A DNA stretch of 64,000 bases from positions 186,001-250,000 of the forward strand of contig JAZDFC010000105.1 in the NCBI GenBank assembly GCA_043808235.1, read 5' to 3'. A program made the translations under genes and the position numbers. Source of the DNA: JAZDFC01 sp043808235 (GTDB lineage: Bacteria > Bacteroidota > Ignavibacteria > Ignavibacteriales > Melioribacteraceae). Each line of letters starts with the position of its first letter. Position 1 is the stretch's first letter. Positions 26,298-36,275 of the stretch are shown here, piece after piece. A model generated the notes under the pieces. It did not search any database. It was given only the letters and a program-made list of their open reading frames with translations, and was not told the DNA's origin.

Positions 26298-26617
26298 AAC
26301 ATTCCTATAATTATTTTACATATTTTGTAGTACTATTTTAGAAAAATGGATTATCTTTTATTAAAGAACTCAAAATTATTATCAATTATACTAGAGTTGC
26401 ATATAACGTCAGTCAAGCGTAGGCTGTATTCGCGTTTGGTATTTTGATAATTTAGGGCCAGTCGTTACGTTTTGGTAGACTTAGTCAAAGTAGTCGTTCT
26501 AAATAATAAATTTGCAAAACATGTGCGCGAGAAAAATTACAAACGTTTTGCTTAATCATTGGTAGTTGTTTTTTAAGTGGCATTGCTGCTCTGGGGTGCC
26601 GCTTATCGGCAACGCCT
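26298..26617. other. intergenic region after the restriction-modification unit
   Basis: About 320 bases. It contains a short inverted pair GCAAAAC (26514-26520) and GTTTTGC (26545-26551) and no gene I can recognise. Its base composition is less AT-rich than that of the endonuclease gene. It may be the other border of an acquired island. Confidence 0.4.
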
Positions 26618-28048
26618 TTACATACTCATCAAATAATTATTAACATTTACTGCAACGCGTCTTCCAAGGTTTATTGCACGTACCACAAGCGATGCGCCGG
26701 TAACTGAATCGCCCGATGCAAAAAATCCTTTATGCGATGTCATCCGATTGCCGTCAACAACTATATTTCCTCTTTCGTTAGTGTTGATGTTCAACTCTTT
26801 TAATAGACCGCCGTGCTCAACATGTAAAAATCCCATTGCAAGCAAAATGAGATCGGCGTCAAGTGTAATATCCCCGTCCGTTAGAGTTTTAAAACTTCTT
26901 CTTCCGGTTTTGTCCGTATTACTCCAATCAAGTTTGTTGAAATGGATTTTCCGTACTTCTCCTTCAATGCCTTCGAATGATTTAGCCGAATATGACCAGA
27001 GTCGTTCGCATCCTTCGTCGTGTGATGATGATGTAAATAGAATTTGGGGCCACGAGGGCCAACGGTTATAAATATCTCTTTGTTCCGGAGGTTTGGGAAG
27101 AATTTCTACTTGAACAATATTTTTCGCACCTTGGCGTCTTGCTGTGCCAACACAATCCGAGCCGGTATCGCCGCCGCCAATTACAATAACGTTTTTATCT
27201 TTTGCGGTTATAATCTGATCTGAAGGAATAACATCGCCGGCGTTGATTTGATTTTGTTGAGTTAAATATTCCATCGCAAAGTGAATGCCTTTTAAATCTC
27301 GTCCGGGAATTTGTAAATCGCGCGGGATAGTAGCGCCAGCGGCAATTACAACAGCATCGAATGTTCTTTGTAAATATCTTGATGAAATGTCGATTCCAAC
27401 ATCAACGCCCGGTTCGAAAATAACGCCTTCCGCTTCCATTTGATTTAATCTTCTGTCAATTACGGATTTGTCGAGTTTGAAATCAGGGATGCCATAACGA
27501 AGCAGACCGCCAATGCGGTTACTTTTCTCAAATACTATTACCTCGTGTCCGGCACGCGCAAGCTGCTGTGCGGCAGATAATCCGGCAGGTCCGGAGCCAA
27601 TCACTGCAATCCTTTTTCCTGTTTTAATTAATGCAGGTTGAGGCGCTATCCATCCTTCGCGCCAACCTCTTTCAACTATCTGCAACTCAATGTGTTTTAT
27701 AGTAACAGGCGAGATGTTAATTGAAAGAGTGCAAGAATGTTCGCAAGGGGCAGGACAAACACGCCCGGTAAACTCCGGAAAATTAATTGTTGAATGAAGC
27801 AAATCGAGCGCTCTCCTCCACTGGTTACGATAAACCATATCATTCCAATCGGGAATTCTATTATTTACCGGACAACCGTACGAGTGACAATACGGAATTC
27901 CGCAATCCATACAGCGCGCAGCCTGCTGAGTTATTTTATCTTCATCGAGCAGTTGTTCGAACTCATTGTAATTTTTTATTCTTTCTTCTACAGAAATTTT
28001 TCCGGGATTCTGTCTTTCATATTCCATAAATCCGGTTGTCTTAGCCAT
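26618..28048 (-). CDS. gltD: glutamate synthase small subunit
   Basis: The start at 28048 has AGGAGG six bases upstream and gives 476 aa. Seen are two N-terminal cysteine groups (RCMDCGIPYC, RVCPAPCEHSC) for 4Fe-4S clusters, the FAD loop GSGPAGLSAA, the NADPH loop GGGDTGSDC and the closing FASGDSVTGASLVVRAI. It passes electrons from NAD(P)H to the large subunit to make glutamate from glutamine and 2-oxoglutarate. Its first 8 bases overlap the end of gltB, so they are coupled. Confidence 0.96.
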   Translation of the reverse strand: MAKTTGFMEYERQNPGKISVEERIKNYNEFEQLLDEDKITQQAARCMDCGIPYCHSYGCPVNNRIPDWNDMVYRNQWRRALDLLHSTINFPEFTGRVCPAPCEHSCTLSINISPVTIKHIELQIVERGWREGWIAPQPALIKTGKRIAVIGSGPAGLSAAQQLARAGHEVIVFEKSNRIGGLLRYGIPDFKLDKSVIDRRLNQMEAEGVIFEPGVDVGIDISSRYLQRTFDAVVIAAGATIPRDLQIPGRDLKGIHFAMEYLTQQNQINAGDVIPSDQIITAKDKNVIVIGGGDTGSDCVGTARRQGAKNIVQVEILPKPPEQRDIYNRWPSWPQILFTSSSHDEGCERLWSYSAKSFEGIEGEVRKIHFNKLDWSNTDKTGRRSFKTLTDGDITLDADLILLAMGFLHVEHGGLLKELNINTNERGNIVVDGNRMTSHKGFFASGDSVTGASLVVRAINLGRRVAVNVNNYLMSM

Positions 28049-31000
28049 TGAATACCTCCTCTGTAACGGCAACAGTTTCAACGTCAGTAATTTCCTGTAA
28101 TTTCATTCTCTCAAGTACTTTCCTGTAATCTATCGGGATAACTTTTACAAACATGGGCAGACTTGATTCCCATTTATTAAGAATACTTTTAGCGAGCTCG
28201 CTTTGAGTGTATTTAACATGTTTCTCGATCATAGTGCGTAAAAAGACTTTATCTTTGCTGTCCCACACGCTTTCAAGATCAACCATGTCAAGATTGCACT
28301 TTGTATCGAAGAGTTGATTTTGATCGTAGATGTATGCAATTCCACCGCTCATTCCGGCAGCGAAGTTTTTCCCGGTCGAACCAATAACAACTACAACTCC
28401 GCCAGTCATATATTCGCATCCATGATCTCCAACTCCTTCTACCACTGCTTGTCCGCCGCTATTGCGTACGGCAAATCTTTCACCGGCTTTTCCATTGATA
28501 TATAACTCGCCGCCTGTTGCGCCGTAAAGAACAACGTTTCCGCATATAACATTATCTTGAGGAACGAACCGTGCATTCTTTGGTGGAATAAGAATTATTC
28601 TCCCGCCCGACATTCCTTTGCCAAGATAATCATTTGTATCGCCTTCAACTTTCATTGTAATTCCCGGAGCCAAAAATGCACCGAGACTTTGTCCTGCCGA
28701 TCCGCTGAAATTGAATTTTATTGTATCATCGGGAAGTCCGGCAGCGCCATATCTTTTAACAATCTCACCGCTTAATCGAGCCCCGACTGTACGATGTATA
28801 TTTCTAATAGGGAGATTAATTTCTACGGATTCTTTTTTTTCAATTGCCGGTTTGGCATATTCAATTAATTCCACATCGAAGGTGTCTATTCCTTTGGGTG
28901 GGCGTACACCGCAAACTGTATTATTCAATGCCATCGAATTAATTAATGGAGATAAATCAAACTTCGCAGCTTTCCATAATTCATGGGGCGGTGCAAATTC
29001 TAGTATATCGGTTCTGCCAATCATTTCATCAACTGTTCTGAATCCGAGCTCTGCCATAATTTCGCGCAAATCTTGAGCGAGGAATTTGAAAAATCTTTCG
29101 ATGTATTCCGGTTTGCCGGAAAAACGTGAACGAAGAAGCGGATCTTGTGTTGCCACTCCAACCGAGCAAGTATTTGAATGACACTTTCTCAACATGATGC
29201 AGCCAAGATTTATCAAAGCTGAGGTTGCAAAACCATATTCTTCGGCGCCAAGCAAGGAAGCGATAACAACATCTCTTCCGGTTTTTAGCTGACCATCAAC
29301 CTGTACGCGGATTTTATCGCGCAGTTTGTTATGAATCAATGTTTGATGTGTTTCCGCCAAACCAATTTCCCATGGGATACCGGTATGCTTAATTGATGTA
29401 AGCGGGGAAGCGCCAGTGCCGCCTTCGTAACCTGCAATTAAAACGAGATCGGCTTTTGCTTTTGCAACCCCGGCGGCGATTGTACCAACGCCTGATTCCG
29501 AAACAAGTTTAACCGAAATTTTTGCTTCCGGATTTATACATTTCAGATCATAGATCAATTGAGATAAATCTTCAATCGAATAAATATCGTGATGCGGCGG
29601 CGGCGATATTAATGTAACTCCGGGAGTTGTATGCCGCACATGTGCAATTTCTTCCGATACTTTATGACCGGGAAGCTGACCGCCTTCGCCGGGTTTAGCG
29701 CCCTGTGCAACTTTTATTTGAAGTTCTTCAGCGCTTAAAAGATATTCAGGTGTGACTCCAAATCTGCCCGAGGCAACCTGTTTAACTTTGGATCTCGCAG
29801 TATCCCCGTTTGCGTCAACTTTGTTGCGGGCCATATCTTCGCCGCCTTCGCCGGAGTTGCTTTTTGCTCCAAGCCGGTTCATGGCAACGGCAATTGCTTC
29901 GTGTGCTTCTTTGCTTATCGAGCCGAAAGACATTGCAGAAACCACAAATCTTTTAACGATGGTTTCAACCGGTTCAACTTCTTCAATAGGAATTGGATTT
30001 TGGGTTTTGAACTTCAGCATACTGCGTAAAGTTGTTGGACTGCTTGCACCACAATTTGCAGTATTAACAAAATCTTTGAACAACTCATAATCATTAGTCC
30101 GGGTTGACAACTGAAGTTTGGAAATTGTGTCGTGATTCCAAAAATGTTTTTCACCGTCGGCGCGAACAGAATATTCTCCCCCGGCGTCGAGCAAGTTTGT
30201 CGGTTGGAGATTTTTTGAATAACCGAGATTATGTCTCGCAACAGCTTCGCTTTGTAAATCCTTCAATCCAATTCCGCCAAGCCGGCTAATCGTTCCGGTA
30301 AAATATTTATCAATCACATCTTTGTTTAGTCCAACTGACTCAAAAGTTTGTGCGCCGAAATAACCATGCAGAGTTGATATTCCGAGTCGGCTCATGGTTT
30401 TGAGCAATCCTTTCTTCACTGCAATAATATATGAGTCAACAGCTTCTTCGGGCTTTAATTTTGTTTCGAGCATTTTATTCTCGGCAAGATTCCGAACAGT
30501 GTACAATGCAAGATATGGACAGATGGCATCCACACCGTAACTTATCAAGAGAGCAAAGTTCATTACCTCCCGAACTTCGCCGGAATCGACTACAATACTG
30601 CACTTGCTTCGTACGCCTTTGCGAATCAAATAATGGTTCAATCCCGATGCTGCTAATAATGAAGGGATTGGGGCTTTGTTCTCGTCTATTTTTCTATCGG
30701 ATAGTACAATTAATGTCGTTCCATTGTTGATATAATTTTCGGCGGTTTCGAATATTGATTCGAGAGTTTTTTCTAATTCGTCATCGCCACCGTCTTTGTT
30801 GAACAAAATATCAATGTAATTAATTTTTATTTGTGGATGATTTGCTTTTTCAATTCTTCCAAGATCATCAGGAGTTAAAACGGGATGCGAAAATTTGAAT
30901 CCCCGGAAATGTTCGGGTGTTTCTTCGAGCAAGCATCCTTCGCCTCCAACAAAACTTTCAAGCGACATTACCAATTCTTCGCGTAGCGGATCGATAGCGG

Positions 31001-32606
31001 GATTTGTTACCTGCGCAAATCTTTGTTTGAAATAATAAAATAGCAGGTTCGGTTGGTTTGATAATATTGCCAGCGGAGTATCATTACCCATCGAACCAAT
31101 TGCTTCCTGACTGCGCGATGCCATTGGAGTAATGATCAATTTTAATTCCTCGTCTGTATACCTAAAAGCTCGTTGCTTTTGAAGCAAAGCTTTTTCATCA
31201 TCAGCAGGCGCACTTGAAGGATTGAATAATCCTCGCAGTGTAATAATGTTATCCTTTATCCATCGGCGGTATGGTTTCTGCCTGGAAATTTTTGCTTTGA
31301 TTTCTTTATCAGGCACCACCCGATTCTGCTCGAAATCGGCGAGAAGCATTTTGCCCGGTGAGAGCCTGCTGCGTTTAATCATTTTTTCGGGTTCAATATC
31401 AAGCACGCCTGTTTCCGATGCAAGCACAACTATTCCATCGCTTGTGGTTGTATAGCGCGCGGGCCGCAATCCGTTTCGATCAAGAATTCCGCCAAGGTAT
31501 CGGGTATTATAAAATACAATTGCTGCGGGTCCATCCCATGGTTCCATTAACGATGATTGAAAATCATAGAATGCCCGTTTGTCTTCGCTCATTTGTATCT
31601 TCGGTCCGTATGCTTCTGGAACCATCATCATCATTGCATGCGGAATTGAACGACCGCCAAGCACAAGTAACTCGAGTGCGTTATCAAAAATTGCAGAGTC
31701 GCTGCCGTCTTCCACAATTATCGGCTTCAGTTTTTCAATATCTTCTCCAAACAGTTCGGACTTTAAACTTGATTCGCGGGCTTTCATTCTGTTGATGTTT
31801 CCACTCAATGTATTGATTTCTCCATTATGCGCCATCATTCTGAACGGTTGCGCAAGATTCCATGTTGGAAGTGTGTTTGTGCTGTATCGTTGATGCACAA
31901 CGCCAAAACATGAAGCGAATCGTTCGTCTGATAAATCGGGATAATAACTTGTTAGTTGATGCGCGGTGAGAAGTCCTTTATATACTATTCTGTTGGACGA
32001 CATCGTTGAGATATAAAACTGGCTTGTATCTTCGTTCAATGCCGCAACTTCTTTTTCAATCAACCTTCTGATAACATATAGTTTTCTCTCGAATGCTTCG
32101 GCTGATATTTTACCGCGATGGATAAATACCTGATATGTCTTCGGTTCGGTTCTTTGTGCGAGCTCACCGATAGCCGAGCTGTTAATCGGCACCTTGCGCC
32201 AGCCAAGCAAATCGCATCCCTCATCTAAAATATTTTTCTCAACGATGCTTTTACATTTATCAGCAAGCTTTTTCCCTTTTGGAAAGAAAATCATCGCGGC
32301 TGAGTAGTCTCCACGTTGAGGGATATTTATTCCGATAGAAGCACACTCTTCTCTAAAAAAAATATCCGGCAACTGAGTCATAATTCCGGCGCCGTCTCCT
32401 GTTAATTTATCACCGCCAAGTGCGCCGCGGTGCTCAAGATTAACAAGTACTGTAATAGAATCATTAATAATCTTATGTGATGCAACGCCATCAAGTTTAG
32501 CTACGAATCCCACGCCGCAATTGTCATGTTCAAATCGCGGGTCGTATAGTCCGTTCGGAAGCAATTTCCCATCGGCTCTTCGGTATATGTATTTATCGTT
32601 ATCCAT
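28041..32606 (-). CDS. gltB: glutamate synthase large subunit
   Basis: The start at ATG 32606 has AAGGAG five bases ahead; a frame start nine codons earlier lacks support. The 1521 aa protein has a class-II amidotransferase domain (nucleophile Cys in HDNCGVGFVA, with a short removable propeptide), a central domain, the FMN/3Fe-4S synthase domain (GGEDMARN, CIMLRKCHSNTCSVGVATQDP) and the C-terminal beta-helix (GRIILIPP, GGVVVVIG). With gltD it is the main ammonia-assimilating pair with glutamine synthetase. It is first in the operon. Confidence 0.97.
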   Translation of the reverse strand: MDNDKYIYRRADGKLLPNGLYDPRFEHDNCGVGFVAKLDGVASHKIINDSITVLVNLEHRGALGGDKLTGDGAGIMTQLPDIFFREECASIGINIPQRGDYSAAMIFFPKGKKLADKCKSIVEKNILDEGCDLLGWRKVPINSSAIGELAQRTEPKTYQVFIHRGKISAEAFERKLYVIRRLIEKEVAALNEDTSQFYISTMSSNRIVYKGLLTAHQLTSYYPDLSDERFASCFGVVHQRYSTNTLPTWNLAQPFRMMAHNGEINTLSGNINRMKARESSLKSELFGEDIEKLKPIIVEDGSDSAIFDNALELLVLGGRSIPHAMMMMVPEAYGPKIQMSEDKRAFYDFQSSLMEPWDGPAAIVFYNTRYLGGILDRNGLRPARYTTTSDGIVVLASETGVLDIEPEKMIKRSRLSPGKMLLADFEQNRVVPDKEIKAKISRQKPYRRWIKDNIITLRGLFNPSSAPADDEKALLQKQRAFRYTDEELKLIITPMASRSQEAIGSMGNDTPLAILSNQPNLLFYYFKQRFAQVTNPAIDPLREELVMSLESFVGGEGCLLEETPEHFRGFKFSHPVLTPDDLGRIEKANHPQIKINYIDILFNKDGGDDELEKTLESIFETAENYINNGTTLIVLSDRKIDENKAPIPSLLAASGLNHYLIRKGVRSKCSIVVDSGEVREVMNFALLISYGVDAICPYLALYTVRNLAENKMLETKLKPEEAVDSYIIAVKKGLLKTMSRLGISTLHGYFGAQTFESVGLNKDVIDKYFTGTISRLGGIGLKDLQSEAVARHNLGYSKNLQPTNLLDAGGEYSVRADGEKHFWNHDTISKLQLSTRTNDYELFKDFVNTANCGASSPTTLRSMLKFKTQNPIPIEEVEPVETIVKRFVVSAMSFGSISKEAHEAIAVAMNRLGAKSNSGEGGEDMARNKVDANGDTARSKVKQVASGRFGVTPEYLLSAEELQIKVAQGAKPGEGGQLPGHKVSEEIAHVRHTTPGVTLISPPPHHDIYSIEDLSQLIYDLKCINPEAKISVKLVSESGVGTIAAGVAKAKADLVLIAGYEGGTGASPLTSIKHTGIPWEIGLAETHQTLIHNKLRDKIRVQVDGQLKTGRDVVIASLLGAEEYGFATSALINLGCIMLRKCHSNTCSVGVATQDPLLRSRFSGKPEYIERFFKFLAQDLREIMAELGFRTVDEMIGRTDILEFAPPHELWKAAKFDLSPLINSMALNNTVCGVRPPKGIDTFDVELIEYAKPAIEKKESVEINLPIRNIHRTVGARLSGEIVKRYGAAGLPDDTIKFNFSGSAGQSLGAFLAPGITMKVEGDTNDYLGKGMSGGRIILIPPKNARFVPQDNVICGNVVLYGATGGELYINGKAGERFAVRNSGGQAVVEGVGDHGCEYMTGGVVVVIGSTGKNFAAGMSGGIAYIYDQNQLFDTKCNLDMVDLESVWDSKDKVFLRTMIEKHVKYTQSELAKSILNKWESSLPMFVKVIPIDYRKVLERMKLQEITDVETVAVTEEVFNG

Positions 32607-32751
32607 TCGACACTCCTTACGGTAATCGTTCAATTGTCATCCTTAAAATAAATTCTTTTTCGGTTATTTGTCAGGGGAAGAGTAAACCAAATCAGCTTTT
32701 TAAGTATTTAAGGCTATCGGTTTCACACTCGCACACGTAAAATTATCTCTG

Positions 32752-32921
32752 TCATAATGATAATCCCGTCGTTAAACCGAATGCCAATACGCTCGCAACC
32801 GGATAATAGAAATAATTGCGAAGCGGACCCATGCCTTTGAAAATATCGGTCGCCGTATCCTTTCGCAAATAATTTATATGTCGATGTAAGCGCCATTGAT
32901 TTGTTACTCTTTTGAGTTACT
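32752..32921 (-). pseudogene. possible relic of an unidentified gene (3' end)
   Basis: A protein-like open stretch ends at TGA 32752 with TDIFKGMGPLRNYFYYPVAS and then a hydrophobic end VLAFGLTTGLSL. Upstream a second frame reads MALTSTYKLFAKGYGD and joins naturally by a one-base shift near codon 15. Upstream stops (TAA near 32921) show that it is not intact. I cannot name the family; chance openness is possible. Confidence 0.25.
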
Positions 32922-33024
32922 GCAATAGGTTGATTGAGAACTTATATGTTAATCAATAATCAACAGCTTGTGGCTGGTTTGTAGAAATCAAGCGATTGTA
33001 CTTTTTGGTACTTTCAACTTTGTG

Positions 33025-33055
33025 CAAAGGTAAACAATGCGAAGCGAAATTTCAA
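33025..33055 (-). promoter_or_regulatory. Bacteroidota-type promoter candidate for gltBD
   Basis: On the minus strand TTG (33053-33055), a 20-base spacer, then TACCTTTG (33025-33032), which is an exact TAnnTTTG -7 element. Transcription from it would give a leader of about 410 bases before gltB. Confidence 0.4.
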
Positions 33056-33301
33056 TGCCTTTTGAGAATTTATGCGCCATTGCCATAGTAAAATTCACTT
33101 TCCAGCCGGCTTTGTGCATAATGTTGCGGTATAATATCATGTTATTTAAAAGATGACCTTTATCAACAATTTAAAACAATCCTTCAAAATGTATGGGTCA
33201 CAATTTATTGTATTATGTGAGTGTTCTTTAAAAATCATAAATTTGGAGTAGTTATAAATAGTCTATTCCGAATCGATTGATAAAAATATTCCGGAGAATA
33301 A

Positions 33302-34537
33302 ATGGCAGTAATAAAACCTTTTAGAGCGCTTTATCCCGATCCAGCTGTTGCTCATCTTGTTGCAAGCGTTCCCTATGATGTTGTAAGCAGAGGTGAAGCC
33401 GAGATGTTTTCAAAAGATAATCCGCTTAGTTTTTTAAGAGTAACACGTTCCGAAATTGAAATGAGCGGACATGTTGATCCTTACTCGAAAGAAGTATATC
33501 AAAAAGCCAAAGAGAATCTTGAACGATTAAAAATATCGGCGCCGTTGCGTCAGGAAGACGTAGGCAAATTTTATATTTATCGTTTGATAATGAACGGTAG
33601 GCCGCAAACAGGCATAGCCGCAACGTTCTCAGTTGAAGATTACAACAAAGATGTTATTCTTAAGCACGAAAAAACCCGTAAGATAAAAGAAGACGATAGA
33701 ACTAATCACATTATCACAACCGAAGCTCAAACCGGACCGGTTTTCCTTACCTATCATGGTGTTGACGAGATAAACGAAGTAGTTGAATTGACAATGAAAA
33801 ACACGAAACCATTGTTCGATTTTACTGCAAAGGACAGAATACGTCATACCATTTGGATTATGCCCGACGATTATAAAGATATAATTGATTTCGAAATTGG
33901 AAACGTTAAAAATTTATATATCGCTGATGGACATCATCGCGCAGCAAGTGCAAGCCGGGTCCAACGTGTTCTAAAGGAAAATAGTGTTACGCATACCGGC
34001 GATGAGGAGTACAATTATTTTCTCGCGGTTCTTTTCCCGGCGGAACAACTGGAGATACTTCCTTATAACCGGGCTGTATTCAAACTAAGTAATTATACAA
34101 ACGAATCGTTTTTAAAAAAGGTAAGTGAAAACTTTTCAATTGAAGAGACGAATAATCCTATCCCTCCTGCGAAAGGTTCGTTTGCAATGTATCTTGGTAG
34201 TAAATGGTATTTATTAAAGCCGAATAATAATGTTGTGCCCGGCGAGTCGATTGGTGAACATCTCGATGTAAGTATTTTACAGAAATTTTTATTGAAACCC
34301 GTTCTTGGAATTGAAGATCCCCGGACCGACAGTAATATTGATTTCATTGGCGGAATACGCGGCACGGAAGAATTGGAAAAGATAGTTAATAGCGGAAAAG
34401 GACAGGCTGCCTTTTCAATGTATCCTGTTAACGTAGAAGACCTGATAAAAATTTCGGATGCTGGAGAAATAATGCCTCCAAAATCAACATGGTTTGAACC
34501 GAAACTACGCGACGGACTTTTAGTACATTTAATTTAA
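33302..34537 (+). CDS. DUF1015 family protein
   Basis: A 411 aa protein that matches the DUF1015 family: IKPFRALYPDP at the start, VASVPYDVVS, ILKHEKTRKIKEDDR, and YIADGHHRAASA in the middle. The function is not established; in Bacteroidota it is commonly adjacent to serC or serA, as here (serC starts 101 bases downstream). A role linked to serine synthesis is inference from context. The ATG follows TTCCGGAGAATA, a fair ribosome site. A -7-like box lies at 33238. Confidence 0.88.
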   Translation: MAVIKPFRALYPDPAVAHLVASVPYDVVSRGEAEMFSKDNPLSFLRVTRSEIEMSGHVDPYSKEVYQKAKENLERLKISAPLRQEDVGKFYIYRLIMNGRPQTGIAATFSVEDYNKDVILKHEKTRKIKEDDRTNHIITTEAQTGPVFLTYHGVDEINEVVELTMKNTKPLFDFTAKDRIRHTIWIMPDDYKDIIDFEIGNVKNLYIADGHHRAASASRVQRVLKENSVTHTGDEEYNYFLAVLFPAEQLEILPYNRAVFKLSNYTNESFLKKVSENFSIEETNNPIPPAKGSFAMYLGSKWYLLKPNNNVVPGESIGEHLDVSILQKFLLKPVLGIEDPRTDSNIDFIGGIRGTEELEKIVNSGKGQAAFSMYPVNVEDLIKISDAGEIMPPKSTWFEPKLRDGLLVHLI

Positions 34538-34638
34538 TTCCGAATCCGGTTTCCCGTGCGAGGGATCTCGCGATGTTTTAGAAAATTCTATTTTGTAATT
34601 TCGATTATATTAAAAATTTATAAATAGGGAGTACTCAA

Positions 34639-35724
34639 ATGGAAAAAAGAATTTATAATTTAAGCGCCGGTCCGGCGATACTACCGGAAGAAGTTTTGTT
34701 GGATGCCCAGAAGGAATTGTTCTCCTATAAAGGGAGCGGCATGAGTATTCTGGAGATGAGTCACCGCGGAAAAATATTTGACGGAATAGTAAAAGAGGCC
34801 GACGCAGATTTGCGTAAGCTCTTAGATATCGGCGAGAATTACTCGATCTTGTTTTTGCAGGGCGGTGCGACTTTACAATTTTCGATGATACCTTTGAATT
34901 TGATGCCGCCGAAAAACAAAGCCGATTATATTGTCACCGGTTCCTGGGCTAAAAAAGCCACTAAGGAAGCGAAGAGAGTTGGCGCAGTTAATATTGCCGC
35001 ATCAACCGAAGCAGAGAACTTTGTCAGACTTCCAAATCAATCCGAATTGAAACTTGATCCGGATGCTTCGTATGTTCATTTTACTTCGAACAATACAATT
35101 TACGGCACCGAATATAAGACTGAACCCGAAGTAGGAAGTGTGCCTTTAGTTTGCGATGCATCATCGGATTTCCTTCACAAGAAAATTGATATTAACAAGT
35201 ACGGATTAATTTACGCCGGTGCACAGAAGAATATTGGACCTTCGGGAGTTACAGTTGTTATTATTAGAAAAGATTTGCTCGATAGGTCTGCCGATACACT
35301 TCACACGTACATGAACTATAAGATTCATGTTGAGAACGATTCGATGTACAACACCCCCACCACGTTTGGAATTTATATTGCCGGTCTCGTATTTAAGTGG
35401 CTGCTGAACATGGGCGGATTAAATGAAATGTACAAACGCAATGTTGATAAAGCTACGATTTTATACAATGCTATCGATGGAAGCGACGGTTATTATAAAG
35501 GCACAGTTGTACCGGAGGCTCGTTCACTTATGAATGTTACATACAGATTACCTAACGAAGAACTCGAAAAGAAATTCATCGACGAAGCAAAGAAAAAAGG
35601 ATTCGAAGGAATTAAGGGACACAGAAGCGTTGGTGGAATCCGGGCATCTATATACAATGCTTTCCCGAAAAAAGGTATTGAAGATCTCACTCAATTCATG
35701 GATGATTTTAAAAAGAGTAATTAA
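34639..35724 (+). CDS. serC: phosphoserine aminotransferase
   Basis: The 361 aa protein begins with the family signature YNLSAGPAILPEEVL, then GMSILEMSHRG, FLQGGATLQF and the pyridoxal lysine Lys197 in YAGAQKNIGPSG. It ends with GIKGHRSVGGIRASIYNA. It transfers an amino group from glutamate to 3-phosphohydroxypyruvate (serine synthesis) and may also serve pyridoxine synthesis. Glutamate would come from the nearby gltBD. The ribosome site is GGGAG. Confidence 0.96.
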   Translation: MEKRIYNLSAGPAILPEEVLLDAQKELFSYKGSGMSILEMSHRGKIFDGIVKEADADLRKLLDIGENYSILFLQGGATLQFSMIPLNLMPPKNKADYIVTGSWAKKATKEAKRVGAVNIAASTEAENFVRLPNQSELKLDPDASYVHFTSNNTIYGTEYKTEPEVGSVPLVCDASSDFLHKKIDINKYGLIYAGAQKNIGPSGVTVVIIRKDLLDRSADTLHTYMNYKIHVENDSMYNTPTTFGIYIAGLVFKWLLNMGGLNEMYKRNVDKATILYNAIDGSDGYYKGTVVPEARSLMNVTYRLPNEELEKKFIDEAKKKGFEGIKGHRSVGGIRASIYNAFPKKGIEDLTQFMDDFKKSN

Positions 35725-35819
35725 TTTATACCATTGGCGAATTAGTGCATTGAGCGCCTAAGTAATCTTCTCGAACATTTAGGCGTTTGCGGTACTAAGT
35801 TTTTACATGAGGAAGAACA

Positions 35820-36242
35820 ATGAAAAAAACATTTGTAATATTACCGATTGTTATTTTGTTATTTGCATGTTCGAAAGAAGCCCCCAGGTTTGAGTTATTC
35901 AGCCCGGAAGCGTTTGCTTATTCCTTAGACAGCGGTTGGGAGTTAAATGCATCTGTGAATGTAAAAGGATTTGTTCAAAAAGAGAAAGAAGAAACGTACA
36001 CTGCCAAACTTTCTTTCAGTACCGATATTGTAACTCCCAATTCCGATACTTTAAAGGCGGTAGATTACGGATTGAGAGACGGAACAGAGCCTGAAGAAAT
36101 AATGGATTTAAAAATTGATGTTCAACTTCAACTTGATTCTACCTATATTGCAGGCAAGTACAAAATAATTTTCTTTGTAGAAGATAATTACTCTAATCAA
36201 AAAGCATCTATCGAAAAAGAATTCGAGCTTTCTGCTGACTAA
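35820..36242 (+). CDS. small lipoprotein
   Basis: A 140 aa protein with a lipoprotein signal peptide ending in LLFAC (Cys17). The remaining 120 residues are predicted beta-rich and show no recognised domain; a tandem of strands such as ELNASVNVKGF and TYTAKLSFSTD suggests an Ig-like fold. It lies between serC and the RsbRD_N-like gene. The ribosome site is GAGGAAGAAC. Confidence 0.75.
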   Translation: MKKTFVILPIVILLFACSKEAPRFELFSPEAFAYSLDSGWELNASVNVKGFVQKEKEETYTAKLSFSTDIVTPNSDTLKAVDYGLRDGTEPEEIMDLKIDVQLQLDSTYIAGKYKIIFFVEDNYSNQKASIEKEFELSAD

Positions 36243-36275
36243 ACGTATCTTCCTTAAAATAAAAGGAGTACAATC

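Larger units (their letters stand above)
32607..33301. other. long divergent intergenic region
   Basis: Nearly 700 bases between gltB (minus) and the DUF1015 gene (plus). It holds a Bacteroidota-type promoter candidate for gltB near 33025-33055, a -7-like box TAAATTTG at 33238-33245 facing the DUF1015 gene, and a possible gene relic on the minus strand (32752-32921). No riboswitch fold that I know is evident in the 400-base gltB leader. Confidence 0.45.

Noticed and set aside
26395..26617. attC-like (integron) structure after the restriction-modification unit
   Set aside because: ATAACGTCAG and the GCAAAAC/GTTTTGC pair gave a faint likeness, but no proper R'' and R' boxes (GTTRRRY) and no integrase or cassette array are seen.
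28557..32000. Several plus-strand ORFs of 70-125 codons inside gltB
   Set aside because: They are shadows of the gltB reading frame, which is unmistakable in its cofactor and catalytic motifs.
34558..34571. GCGAG-GGAT-CTCGC hairpin between DUF1015 and serC
   Set aside because: Only five pairs and no T-run; the two genes are likely to be co-transcribed, so a terminator there is doubtful.
35755..35785. CGCCTAA...TTAGGCG inverted pair after serC
   Set aside because: The stem is only seven pairs with a 17-base loop and no T-run, so a terminator cannot be claimed.
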